Below are positions 1 through 9,087 of a stretch of DNA of 14,097 nucleotides, in pieces (the first letter of the stretch is position 1; every line of letters starts with the position of its first letter). The notes under the pieces are model-generated. The model had not been told where the DNA came from. It made no database searches and worked only from the letters and a program-made list of their open reading frames with translations. The translations under genes and the position numbers were made by a program. Origin of the DNA: JAFGKM01 sp964413825 (GTDB taxonomy: Bacteria; Ratteibacteria; UBA8468; B48-G9; JAFGKM01); the NCBI GenBank assembly GCA_964413825.1, contig CAYPTS010000055.1, forward strand, positions 1-14,097, written 5' to 3'.

Positions 1-6
1 TTATCT

Positions 7-92
7 GTGCTGGAGCCAAAGCCCGTAGGGCTGTTTCGAGCACGAAAACTGCTTTTTTTCCTCTCTGGTTCCTTATGTCGGAACTTGAGTAC
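7..92 (-). repeat. Copy 1 of a structured two-hairpin repeat
   Basis: Read on the minus strand, this stretch directly follows the beta-helix gene. It holds a stem GTTCC/GGAAC (84-80 with 72-68) closing the loop GACATAA, with an outer CTC/GAG pairing (89-87 with 65-63). A purine-rich linker follows, then a second hairpin GTGCT/AGCAC (43-39 with 11-7) that encloses an inner AGCCC/GGGCT stem (20-32). The 12-mer TTCCGACATAAG, the linker and AGCACAG recur in the same order and orientation at 11516-11592. No gene is visible in bases 1-96, although one reading frame stays open to the window edge. The element could be a structured RNA or leader, a small mobile repeat, or a decayed coding remnant. I do not recognise the family. 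Confidence 0.5.
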
Positions 93-96
93 TTCT

Positions 97-2681
97 TTAT
101 TTTTTTGAAAAAATAACTGGTTTCATATGGCGGCACGGGGAAAGATTGACTTTGTGTTTTTTGCAGTCACTGCAGCGCCTGGCGCATATATCAAAATCTG
201 AGAAGACCGGACGGCTTGGACGCCCTTTCCTCTTCGTTATCAGCCCCATCTTTTTAACATCAATAGGTTCAAATCCCAAACGGAAGGCGGGCGAACCGGC
301 TTTAAGCCGGAAATTATCCTTTTTTTGACCTGCGAAAAGCGGGTCATCGACAATGGAATTCTCGTCAAACCCGGATTTCTCCCATGCTTCAAGGTTAACG
401 GTCCACCATTCACCCGATTGCCACCTGCTCCACCAGAAGATATTCATTGGCTTATGATGCAAGTGGAAATACAAGTTCTTGTCGCACCGAAGCATTTTTC
501 TGCTGATGTTCCCGCAGCCGAACAGGTTTCCTTCCCGTAAACAGACGATATTTCTTTCAAACCTTAGGCCTGTGGAATTATCTGCAAAGTTTTTTACAAC
601 TATTGCCTGATAGCCGTCTCCAACAATTATGTTGTTAAAAACGTTGTTGTCTTTTCCTCCCTGCAGCATTATGCCGCCGGAGGAGTTTTTATAGGTTATG
701 TTGTGGCTGACAGTATATCCTCCCGCATAGGAATCCAGGTATATTCCCCATGCTCCAAACAGGTCAATTCCTCTGTCTGATGAATAACCCACATTATCAT
801 GCAGAAGGTTGTATTTTATTATGCCGCGGCTTCTGAATTCCTTGTCTTGCTGGGTCACTTCAATGGCGCCGGTGTCAAAGGTCTCAAGATTTGTGTTGAA
901 TACATGGTTATATTCTATGATGTTGCGACAGCCGGGATCTTTCAATGTAATGCCGTACCGCGATATGTCGTGTATTAAATTATGCGAGACGACATTGCCG
1001 GAGGAATCTGCTCCGTAAAGAACAATACCTCCTATATGTTTGCGAACCTGTCCGCAATGGTGTATATGGTTATCCGATATTTTATTGCCCGGACTGCCTA
1101 TGGCAAATATTCCTCCTTCTGCGCCAAAGGATATGTCATTGCCGCATATTGAATTATTCCGTCCTCCGGACAAGTACAATGCATATTTTCCTATGTTTAT
1201 GAAACAGCAGTTTTCCAAGATGCAGTTTTCTGTTTCCTGCATATAAACCGTCCCGTCGCTTCCCATTCCCCATCCTGCAAAATTATCATCCTGCGAGTAG
1301 TCGTTTTCACAAAAAGTCAACCCTGCAATCCGCATGAATTCAACGGGAGCGTTCTTTGACCCTTTAAAATCAAAAATACGCCCGAGGCGGGGAGCGATAA
1401 TTTCCGACCTGTCCGTGATTTTCTTTTTGGGCAGGCAGTACAGCATTCCGATTTTTTTATTCAGGTACCATTCCTCCGGAGAATCCAGTTCACTGAAGGC
1501 GTTCTCTACAAAGAACCGGTCCCCGGTGGTCAATAAGGTAGTGGCTTCTTTCCCTCTGATATGGATTTTGCAGGCTTTGGCGTCTATCCTGTCAATAGGA
1601 ACAATCTCCATGTAGGAACGGCATCCCTGGCCCGGGAAGATGTGGATTTCGGCATCTTTTTCTTTTGCAATCGACGATTTAATGTCTCCGGGTCTGAAAG
1701 GAAAACAGGTTTTTGAGTATACCTTGTTGACCGATGGCCAAATAAGCAGTTCGTTGCCTTTTGCTCTGCTGAACCCGGCCGCTTTAACTAAAACCGGCTG
1801 TTTTCCGCGTGACGGCTTTTGTTTTTTATCTGGCATCCGGGCGCCTTCAGGACAAAGGGCAAATGTCTCTATGTTAATCTGGCCGCCTTTTTCGTTGCGC
1901 CAGGTCATGGTGTGCCTGCCTTGTTCCAACAGCATTCTGGCGCAGCATGACCACAAAAAATTTCCGGGAGAATCTGTGTCCGCCAGATTCTGCAATAGCG
2001 TCGGGCGTTCATTGTCCACTCTGATGCTCGTTCGTCCGCCCATATTCTGAAAGCCGAATTGTTTATTGCTGCCGGAATGCAGCAACCACAAATCATAATA
2101 TCCGTCCGATGGAATATTAATGGAATATTCCAGTTCGTCTCCGACGTTAAATATATTCCTTACAAAGAACCGCCTGCCTTCTTCTTCCGTTTCCGTTATA
2201 TACAAGAACCCGCCCCGAAAAGGATTACGCCTGTCTGCGTTAGGATAACGCGCCCTGATTTGCCGCCTGCCGTCGGCAAAGAGTGAACGGAAATACCATG
2301 TCCCTTTTTTTACATCGGGAAGGTATGCCTTATATATTCCGCCTTTAAAAAGCGACCATCCGGTAATTTTAACGCCGCCGCTTAATACAGCAGTTTCTCC
2401 GGGATAGGATTCGTATGAAATCGGGTATTTTGCCGTGCCTGAATCTTCCGGGGTAAAAACAACTGTCCCGGGAAGATAGTACTTCCCCCCTCTCACCCTG
2501 ACGGTTACAGGACAGGCAATCTTTCCTGCCCTCTTCAACTTTCGTATTGTATCCCGGGCCCGCGTTATCGTAGCAAAAGGCCCGTCTTTGTGTTCACTGT
2601 TTGGTTCAGGCAGTCTTCCCGACCACCTGTCGTTGCCCTGAAGAGACACATAAAAAAATAACATATCGGCAGAACCGGCTG
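97..2681 (-). CDS. Secreted right-handed parallel beta-helix protein, 5' end lost in the gap
   Basis: This is a large secreted protein of the pectate-lyase-like right-handed beta-helix type, probably binding or cleaving a polysaccharide outside the cytoplasm. The first internal ATG is at 2664, giving 855 residues, but the frame stays open upstream into the N run with the residues AGSAD just before it. AGSA looks like the end of a signal peptide, so the true start lies in the gap. Numbering from that ATG, residues 1-100 show the family's usual opening (YVSLQGNDRWSG, then PFATITRARDTI). Residues about 185-275 form an inserted jelly-roll-like segment rich in aromatic residues. Residues about 440-720 carry the beta-helix rungs, seen as repeated N-x-I and H-N-x-I patterns (NKISDNHIHHCG, NVVSHNLIHDIS, NIIEYNHVFN). 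Residues 773-810 carry the typical DPLF, FRLKAGSPAF and LGFEPIDV ending. The last 30 residues are unusual: basic with four cysteines (CARRCSDC and PC). It is the last gene of the operon seen here. The substrate cannot be read from the sequence. Confidence 0.85.
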
Positions 2682-2781
2682 NNNNNNNNNNNNNNNNNNN
2701 NNNNNNNNNNNNNNNNNNNNNNNNNNNNNNNNNNNNNNNNNNNNNNNNNNNNNNNNNNNNNNNNNNNNNNNNNNNNNNNNN
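2682..2781. other. Assembly gap of 100 N
   Basis: Exactly 100 undetermined bases, the conventional length for a scaffold join of unknown size. The gap removes the end of the URO-D-like gene and the start of the beta-helix gene. Both lie on the minus strand, so one continuous operon across the gap is plausible, though the order is only as good as the scaffolding. Confidence 0.98.
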
Positions 2782-3901
2782 GATATGCCTCTTCAGCCCA
2801 TTTCAGGTATTCCAGACCGGTTTGTCGCGTCCCGGCGGCATACCATCTCAAACCGCCGTTTTCTGCCATTTTCTGCAAGAGTTTCCGGTCTGGAGGTATC
2901 ACATTTTCACCCATTGTATCCAGGCATGCAGATATGGCAACATTGTTTTCCATGCACAGCGTTTTTAATTCAAGCAGATCATTTCTGGACCTTTGTTGGC
3001 AGGTTCTGATACATCCATGGGCCTCGATAGCCGTTATCCCCTTATGCCTGAATATTGCATTGCAGTAATGCGGTAGATACGGTCCGCATGTATGAAAAGA
3101 CCCGAATTCGAATTCCTGATAAAGTTGCATATTGTACGGATAACAGAATTCCTTGTGAAAATCAGGGCTCAAGACTGAAACATAATCATCGTGAAGTTTT
3201 AAACCGTGCCCATGAAAAGGCAGTGTATTGTCAAGCATCAATAAGTCTGTGTTCCCCACCCATTTTTGCATGGCATATATGACATCTCTTGTGGCATTCG
3301 TAACCCGTTTCAACAATTCATGTATTAAATCTGGAGTGTCATATGCGGCAATGATGAAATTATCATTGCCCATGAGTTGCACCGCCACGTCGTATGGGCA
3401 TTGTATATTGGGAAGGAATATCATGATTTCTCCTTCCGTCGCTTCGAGAAACAACTTAACCCTTCTCTTAAGTTCCGGGCCAAGGCCGATGTTTTCAGGG
3501 TCAACATGCTCCGGAACGCGCTCAATATCTTTTTCCAGTCTATGAATCAGCCTGTCCTTGACTAAAAAACCCTGTTTTTCATCTGTGAAAACGTCCAATC
3601 CATATAAGCTTGCCATAAACATTGTGCCCAAACCGTCCCAGAGAAACGGCACATAATCTCCTTCCGGAAATTCCTTAACCTGGAAATTTATGCGTGCGAC
3701 CTGGAACTCAAGCCAGTCTTCGCAATTTTCAGCAATATGCCGTTTTGCGGGATTCGCCCATTTGAAACCGTAAGGAGTGAAAATAAACGGCACGCGGTCT
3801 GGGATTTCGCCTTGTGCCAGAGATTTGCAACGCCCTTTGGTCTTTTCTATCTGCTCTTTGTTTATGTTAACCTTGAATCTTCCGCTGTTCAAAACGGCCA
3901 T
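2782..3901 (-). CDS. Uroporphyrinogen decarboxylase-like (methyltransferase-type) protein, 3' end lost in the gap
   Basis: This is a member of the URO-D superfamily, which includes heme-pathway decarboxylases and corrinoid methyltransferases such as MtaA and CmuA. 373 residues are visible from the ATG at 3901, close to full length for the family, before the N run cuts the C-terminus. An AAGGG ribosome binding site lies six bases upstream, and the gene starts 10 bases after the preceding stop. Residues about 30-50 (DRVPFIFTPYGFKW) sit where true decarboxylases have the RQAGR motif, which is absent. Residues 269-273 (FHTCG) match the H-x-C zinc-ligand pair of the methyltransferase branch. The later SPGC-like Cys site is not obvious: residues 354-360 read YAAGTRQ there. 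Heme synthesis is therefore unlikely. A methyltransferase or other barrel enzyme acting in glycan metabolism is an inference from position. Apparent sequence past the gap in this frame is not part of the gene. Confidence 0.78.
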
Positions 3902-3911
3902 GGGAACCCTT

Positions 3912-6900
3912 TTACTTGATGTGCACCACAGTTACATCCTGCGCCGGTATGGATACCTGCATTTCAGACGGGTCGTTTATTGTCGTCTTATCTCCGAATA
4001 TCCGCGCCTTCTGCCTGCTTTGCAGGTCCTTATTTCTAAGCACCGTCTTGATTTCTTTTTTGCTTTCGTTAAAGAGCAGTACCACGCGTTCGTTGTTCTT
4101 TGTCAAAACAAGAACGTTGGGATATGCCAGTTTATCGCAAGATGCAAGTTCGTCCGCCCTTTCGCCGCTGTGGAAAATATCTTCATATTCCGCCATGATG
4201 CGGGTCGCCTCTCCTACCCAGTAAAATATGCCGCCGACACACTGAATCGAAGAAGCAAGGTCAATGCCGTAACCAAACGCCGCAACCACCCGCAAAACCT
4301 GGCTTTTCCACGTTTTGGGTTCTATGTAGCCGGTTGGAGACATAACCGCCCATTTTTTCCAGAACGCCCGGTGGTCCTGTTCGGGCTTCCATGCATAGTG
4401 GCTGAAAAAGGTAAACCTCTGGCCCATAGTGCCATCACGTTCCAAACCTGTTGCGTCACGCAGAAATGCGGCACTTTTATCTATATGTCTCTGCTGGTAA
4501 CTGTCCGCCGCTCCGTTGCCCGGACATCCGGGAAACGCCTTGTCGATGTTTCCCTTCAAGGCGGTCCATAACTCTTGGTGGCCCATCCATGAATAAAACA
4601 TATACTCTTTGCCCAGTTCATTAGCCGCTTTTTTCGGCAGGGCAAGAATTTTACCGTCTAAATAACTTCTGAACGAATGCCATTTTTCCCTGTAAGAGGC
4701 GAATATGTTGCCGTCGGAAAGGTCTGCATCTGCAGGCAGGTTCGCCCACCTGCGAAACTCTTCCTTGCAGCGGTCGCAGAAACACCAGCTTCCCTTGCCT
4801 TCTTTGGGCCTGGCATAACTGTCAACCCACGGCGCCTGTTCGTAATCTGTCCATATAATCGACGTGCCCGGCAGACCCGAGAGCTTTAACCTGTAGACCT
4901 CCAGAACGTTCCGGTAAAACTCCGCCTGCCCTTCGCCCAAAACGTAAGTGGGGCACCACTGCCCTTTCGTTTCCCATGTATCGCTGTCCTGAAAATAGCG
5001 TGCGCGCGCCTGCGGATTGTCCTTCATCCATTGGTAAAGAAACGGCTTCGTGTCCTTGTGCCCTGGGGCCACCCACTCGTTGGTGGCGTGAAAAGGATAG
5101 TTTGACCAGAGTATTATCCTGCCGTTTTTTTCAGCCAGAACACGGTCATGCATGGTCTTGAGGTACGGATTGCTGTCAATGTTCCATATGCTGAAAGTCC
5201 ATGCGTTGAATCCTGCGCGCAAAGACTGGCTTAAGTGCTGGTCAAGGTGTTCCGGCGATATCTCTGCATACCTCCATGGTCTGGCGCCGAATTGGTTTAT
5301 CATTATCTTCTTCAACATCCGTCCGTTTATGGGAGGCAGTATGCGTACCGGTATTTTCTGCTGGAGTTCCGTAAAATTGCTTTTTGCCTGCCGCCGGTAA
5401 TACCATGCGGTCGTTTTTTCTTTCCCTGTCCATTTCTCCAGGAAAACAGGCAGCAGCAGATACCTGCTTGCGACGGAAGAAGTCTCCACATATACCCCGT
5501 TTTTAGGAAAGGCGATGCGGTATCTTGTATATGGTTTGCCGTCATGAACGACCTGTTCCACAGTGAATCCTGAAGGGCGCGTATTTAGTACGTGCCTGCC
5601 GTTTTCATGCATGAAATCAAGCAGCCTGAAATCAACGGGCACGTCAAAAATAAACTCATAGTCTTCCAGCGGAAAAGGAAACGGCGAATAGACGGCTTTC
5701 CAAAGCGTTTCCGCCGAGTTTTCAGAAATACCCCACTCCCTGACCAACGGGTTAATGCACCTGTCGGGCCCGTCGTGTCCCTTATTCCAGAGTATTACCT
5801 GGCGCATGAGCATCCGTTTCGACTGTTTATCTGCGGTCCAGATATAACCGCCGGCATCGGCAGTTGCAACGTCCCAGTCAAAGTCATTATAGTTACCGGT
5901 TACCCATGCGGTTGTAGGTGCGTTATCTCTGGAAACGCGCCATCTGCCGTCAGTCTCCGGATGGTTAGGTATGTTTATCTTCACGCCGGGGTTGTTCCCG
6001 CGCGCATATGCATCAACGGCGATAACATTGATGCCTTCACGGATAGCCGCCGATAGGGGTTTGCCTGCAACCGCATCAATCGCCTCGCCGTTGACAAGTA
6101 TCTTTGCCGATGCATCGCGGGCAGTTAGGGTAAGCGCGAGGTTTAGAGCGGCTTTCGGAGCAAGCGCCTGCAATTCAGAACCCGTGTCCTCAATCAACTG
6201 TATGTTATCAAACCATGCCACGGCGTCGCTGTTGATGTTGTAAAGTATTATTATTGAGTCCTTCAGGTTATCGCTTGTTTGAAAGCGTGTCTCATAACGG
6301 CCCCATTTTCCGGGCGCATCGCCTTCCTGTCCCTTTGCGCCGCAACGGTAATGGTGTTGCCATGCGCCCTTGTTGGAATCCCTTTCCAGCACGCTTGCCA
6401 TTATCGTTCCGGAAAATCTGGAACGTTTGATATCGGCGCGCAGAATGTAACGGGTGGCCGGTTTCAGGGTTAAATGCTGGGTGGCATAAAAATTAAGGGG
6501 CTCCTCTCCGGGCGCCAGAACACCGTTCAGGCGAATGGATTGCCTGCCGATGGTAGATGTGGTTTCGTCTATGCTGATGCGCGCGGGGTTTCTGCGTCCC
6601 CAATGTTCCAGCCCTTTTTCAAAAGCCCGGTTCTTAACCGGCGTTTCCAGCCGTTCCGGCATCTCGCCAAGAAACGCATAAAACGGTTCGTTAAAACTTC
6701 GTTCAATGGCGGATATCTTTTCAGCAACAGGCGCAGAACTGAAAATCATATCCGTAAAGTGGGCTGTATTATTGAACCCGCGTTTAACTGGAGCCCACGA
6801 AGAGAGACGTTCTGTCTTTGGTCCCAGAATCGCATTGCGGGCAATGTTGAATTTCCATGAGTCTCCTTCACCGGGGGTTGTTCCCAGTACGGAAAACGGT

Positions 6901-7406
6901 ATGCGTATCTCTGCAGTCCACCAGTCGCCGGCTATACTTGCCTGCGTTTCCCAGTTCTCCATGCCGGACAGCGCTTCTCCGTTTTTGCCGTTCCACCGCA
7001 CGCCGGCGGTATTTACTATGAATTGGAGGTAATCTGTCCCGCCGCGCATGACGAAAAATTCTATGCTTTCGTCGGCCCACAGCTGGTCGCTGTCGTTGGC
7101 CATAGGATTGATGAGATGGTTGAACGGTTCCTTGCACCTTACCGCAATGTACAGGTTAAGTCCGTCCCATCCTATTTTAAACGAAGTCGGTTTCTGCCAT
7201 GCGTAACCTTCGCTCTTTAAAGCGAAAAAACCCGCGGCTTCGGGAAGATTTTTCCATGCATCTTCTTCTATATTGCCGTCAATTGAAGGCGGCGTGCTTA
7301 TTCGATAAACGGGATAATCCCTCCCCGTAGAGGCAAAAACAGAAAGTGCGCCGGCCAAAAATGCAACGGCAATCATGTGCTTGCATCGGATACTCGTCAT
7401 TCTCAT
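3912..7406 (-). CDS. Secreted multidomain carbohydrate-active protein (CBM9-like plus putative glycosidase barrel)
   Basis: 1164 residues, complete. Residues 1-26 form a signal peptide (basic start, hydrophobic 11-24, likely cut near FAS), so the protein is exported. Residues about 31-215 resemble a family 9 carbohydrate-binding or DOMON module, opening with PPSIDGNIEEDAWKNLP and carrying ESIEFFV and a WTAEIRIPFS strand. Residues about 255-405 resemble a CBM4/9-type beta sandwich (AFEKGLEHWG to AWFDNIQLIE). Residues about 410-680 are mixed beta structure. Residues about 690-1075 look like a TIM barrel: INQFGARPWRY, AGFNAWTFSIWN, then IIWTDYEQ with D854 and E856 as candidate acids, followed by CFCDRCKEEF (875-884), a cysteine pattern seen in several glycosidase-like barrels. 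The last 80 residues form a beta domain. The start has AGGGGG about six bases upstream, 25 bases after the pseudopilin stop. I cannot place the barrel in a named GH family, and the catalytic residues are guesses. Confidence 0.82.
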   Translation of the reverse strand: MRMTSIRCKHMIAVAFLAGALSVFASTGRDYPVYRISTPPSIDGNIEEDAWKNLPEAAGFFALKSEGYAWQKPTSFKIGWDGLNLYIAVRCKEPFNHLINPMANDSDQLWADESIEFFVMRGGTDYLQFIVNTAGVRWNGKNGEALSGMENWETQASIAGDWWTAEIRIPFSVLGTTPGEGDSWKFNIARNAILGPKTERLSSWAPVKRGFNNTAHFTDMIFSSAPVAEKISAIERSFNEPFYAFLGEMPERLETPVKNRAFEKGLEHWGRRNPARISIDETTSTIGRQSIRLNGVLAPGEEPLNFYATQHLTLKPATRYILRADIKRSRFSGTIMASVLERDSNKGAWQHHYRCGAKGQEGDAPGKWGRYETRFQTSDNLKDSIIILYNINSDAVAWFDNIQLIEDTGSELQALAPKAALNLALTLTARDASAKILVNGEAIDAVAGKPLSAAIREGINVIAVDAYARGNNPGVKINIPNHPETDGRWRVSRDNAPTTAWVTGNYNDFDWDVATADAGGYIWTADKQSKRMLMRQVILWNKGHDGPDRCINPLVREWGISENSAETLWKAVYSPFPFPLEDYEFIFDVPVDFRLLDFMHENGRHVLNTRPSGFTVEQVVHDGKPYTRYRIAFPKNGVYVETSSVASRYLLLPVFLEKWTGKEKTTAWYYRRQAKSNFTELQQKIPVRILPPINGRMLKKIMINQFGARPWRYAEISPEHLDQHLSQSLRAGFNAWTFSIWNIDSNPYLKTMHDRVLAEKNGRIILWSNYPFHATNEWVAPGHKDTKPFLYQWMKDNPQARARYFQDSDTWETKGQWCPTYVLGEGQAEFYRNVLEVYRLKLSGLPGTSIIWTDYEQAPWVDSYARPKEGKGSWCFCDRCKEEFRRWANLPADADLSDGNIFASYREKWHSFRSYLDGKILALPKKAANELGKEYMFYSWMGHQELWTALKGNIDKAFPGCPGNGAADSYQQRHIDKSAAFLRDATGLERDGTMGQRFTFFSHYAWKPEQDHRAFWKKWAVMSPTGYIEPKTWKSQVLRVVAAFGYGIDLASSIQCVGGIFYWVGEATRIMAEYEDIFHSGERADELASCDKLAYPNVLVLTKNNERVVLLFNESKKEIKTVLRNKDLQSRQKARIFGDKTTINDPSEMQVSIPAQDVTVVHIK

Positions 7407-7431
7407 TCCAGACCCCCTTTTGTTTGACTGC

Positions 7432-8034
7432 TTATTTCGTCGCGTCTGCGACGAACCATGAACTTTGAGGCACTCCTTCCTTCAGATGCTCTACATGCCC
7501 GTCGACAAATGCAAAGTTTGCTCCGCCGCTGTGTGCCCAATACATATATGTTCCCCAGTCGGAATCCCTTGTCCAATATCTGCTGGAAACGTTGTTAGTC
7601 GCACAGAATGCTATTGTTTTGCCGGGGTTGACCGCCCTGTCTATCTTGCCTACAAAGCGATTAATCGCATAATCCCTATTGTTAGAATTACAAGGATTCG
7701 ACGGACAATCTAATGCGCCCCCTTTTCTGTCCTTGTAAGTGAAATACGGGGGAGTGTTGGAAGAAGTGTCAGGGCCTATAAAATAGGCGCGTTGCCCTGC
7801 ATTCCCCATCCATGTCGTGTTATGACCTGGAGAATGGAAAACCGGCTGGTACCCGTCATTATCAGCGGCGTACATAATGTAAGCAATCATAAGTTGTTTG
7901 AGGTTGTTCATGCACACTGCGCTTCTCGCCCTCTCCCGTGCCTGCGACAGCGCCGGCAGAAGCATCGCCGCCAGTATCGCTATTATTGCGATTACCACGA
8001 GCAGTTCTATAAGAGTAAATCCGTTCTTTTTCAT
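7432..8034 (-). CDS. Type IV pilin-like (DUF1559-type) secreted protein with N-methylation signal
   Basis: 200 residues, complete. The start MKKNGFTLIELLVVIAIIAI is a textbook prepilin peptidase site (cut between G5 and F6, with E10 five residues after the cut), followed by a hydrophobic helix to residue 28. The rest is a globular exported domain with a Cys pair (LDCPSNPC, 110 and 115) and an H-x9-DG element (H168 to D178-G179, then HVEHL), as in the DUF1559 family that is hugely expanded in Planctomycetes and Lentisphaerota. Such proteins are processed by the general secretion/pilus machinery and probably sit in the envelope; their roles are mostly unknown. Its ATG overlaps the stop of the LacI-family gene by four bases (ATGA, 8031-8034), and the large carbohydrate-active gene follows 25 bases later. 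This context suggests a role in surface glycan handling rather than motility. Confidence 0.9.
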   Translation of the reverse strand: MKKNGFTLIELLVVIAIIAILAAMLLPALSQARERARSAVCMNNLKQLMIAYIMYAADNDGYQPVFHSPGHNTTWMGNAGQRAYFIGPDTSSNTPPYFTYKDRKGGALDCPSNPCNSNNRDYAINRFVGKIDRAVNPGKTIAFCATNNVSSRYWTRDSDWGTYMYWAHSGGANFAFVDGHVEHLKEGVPQSSWFVADATK

Positions 8035-8942
8035 ATCGCACCTCCTATGTTTTCGCAGATGGACTCGCGTTCTATTAGTCTGGTTCCAAGAACGATATTC
8101 TCCACGGGTTTGCCTGGATTTGCTATCCGCTCCAGCAGTAACGCCATTGCTTTTTTTGCCATATCCTCCATGGGCTGTTCTATGGAGGACAAGGTAGGGA
8201 TAGAGTAGCAGTCAGGTATCCTGTTGCCGAAACCTACTATCGAGAGTTCTTCGGGCAGGCGTATGCCGAGTCTATGCGCCGCATGGAAAAACGATAGCGC
8301 GTAGCCATCTCCGGTTGCAATCAGGGCCGTCGGCTTGTTTTCCATCTTTTGCCACGAGGTCAATGCTTTTACCGCTGCTTCTTCTATTTCTTCCACGGTT
8401 TTTTTTCTGGTTTCCGGCAGGCAAGTATGTTCAGGAAAAATTTCCATGCCGCACTTCTTCATTCCTTCGCAGTATCCCTTGAATCTTTCTTCAGTATGCA
8501 GGTTAAACGGATTCATGCTGAAGAAAGCAATCTTTCTATGGCCCAGGGAAAACAGGCGTGCAACCGCCTCCCGAATTCCGCCGGCATTGTCCGGCATCAC
8601 GGAGTCAACCGCTATGTCGTTATTCCGATAGTTCAGAAAAACTGCGGGAATGGATTTTGCGATAGTTCTTATTTCTTCGACCGGTCCGCGTGATTCCAGA
8701 ATTACGCCATCAAGATGATTTCTAAGAATTGTCTGCATCAACCGGTCGTAGGAATTGAATATGGTGATGTTGTAGTTGTTCTGTTTCGCACAGTCGGTCA
8801 CGCCTGTGAGGAAACGCGCATAATACGGGCTGGTGAAAAAAGTATCAATATGAGAAAAGTAATGGCCGATAGTTCTTGTTTTGTTTTTTGTGTTTTCAAC
8901 CGGAACAAATCTCTGTTGATACCCCATCTGCTTTGCAAGAGA
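8031..8942 (-). CDS. LacI-family transcriptional regulator, DNA-binding domain lost in the gap
   Basis: 303 residues are visible up to the N run. The frame stays open upstream of the ATG at 8927, with residues SLAKQMGYQQRF matching the hinge-helix and GY-P region that follows the helix-turn-helix in LacI proteins. About 40-50 N-terminal residues, holding the DNA-binding domain, therefore lie in the gap. The rest is the type I periplasmic-binding-protein fold: TIGHYFSHIDTFFTSPYY at its start, HLDGVILESRG, the LGHRKIAFF strand-turn, TALIATGDGYALSFFHAAHRLGIRLP, ELSIVGFGN and TLSSIEQPMEDMAKKA. It probably binds a sugar released by the operon enzymes and regulates this operon from an operator in the missing sequence. 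The gene ends in codons that also form the AGGAGGTG ribosome binding site of the next gene, and its TGA overlaps that gene's ATG. Confidence 0.9.
   Translation of the reverse strand, partial: SLAKQMGYQQRFVPVENTKNKTRTIGHYFSHIDTFFTSPYYARFLTGVTDCAKQNNYNITIFNSYDRLMQTILRNHLDGVILESRGPVEEIRTIAKSIPAVFLNYRNNDIAVDSVMPDNAGGIREAVARLFSLGHRKIAFFSMNPFNLHTEERFKGYCEGMKKCGMEIFPEHTCLPETRKKTVEEIEEAAVKALTSWQKMENKPTALIATGDGYALSFFHAAHRLGIRLPEELSIVGFGNRIPDCYSIPTLSSIEQPMEDMAKKAMALLLERIANPGKPVENIVLGTRLIERESICENIGGAI
8039..8046 (-). promoter_or_regulatory. Strong ribosome binding site of the pseudopilin gene
   Basis: AGGAGGTG on the minus strand is a near-perfect Shine-Dalgarno, with GGAGG six bases before the ATG at 8034. 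It lies inside the last codons of the LacI-family gene, so the two genes are translationally coupled. It also fixes the pseudopilin start. Confidence 0.85.
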
Positions 8943-9042
8943 NNNNNNNNNNNNNNNNNNNNNNNNNNNNNNNNNNNNNNNNNNNNNNNNNNNNNNNNNN
9001 NNNNNNNNNNNNNNNNNNNNNNNNNNNNNNNNNNNNNNNNNN
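8943..9042. other. Assembly gap of 100 N
   Basis: A second run of exactly 100 N, again the signature of a scaffold join. It hides the promoter, operator and helix-turn-helix of the LacI-family gene. Only 45 bases (9043-9087) separate it from the end of the ATPase gene, and I see no terminator or gene in them. Confidence 0.98.
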
Positions 9043-9087
9043 TTTGCGGGGGAGTTACGGCAACGGTGATTTTTGATATGGAAAAGA

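Noticed and set aside
1..44. Possible start of another minus-strand gene (GTG at 43)
   Set aside because: The frame is open to the window edge but only 14 codons are visible. The GTG sits inside a hairpin, and the nearest purine-rich site is too far away.
20..60. Intrinsic terminator (AGCCC/GGGCT hairpin and a T-run) on the plus strand
   Set aside because: The T-run starts about 20 bases after the inner stem and 9 after the outer one, and no plus-strand gene is seen before it. It is better explained as part of the two-copy repeat.
2606..2781. Open frame of the URO-D-like gene continuing through the N run to 2606
   Set aside because: The frame is open only because N bases hide stops. The residues after the gap do not fit the family and lie on top of the start of the beta-helix gene.
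3777..4571. 264-codon plus-strand frame
   Set aside because: It lies antisense to the URO-D-like and carbohydrate-active genes, both well supported, and resembles no protein family.
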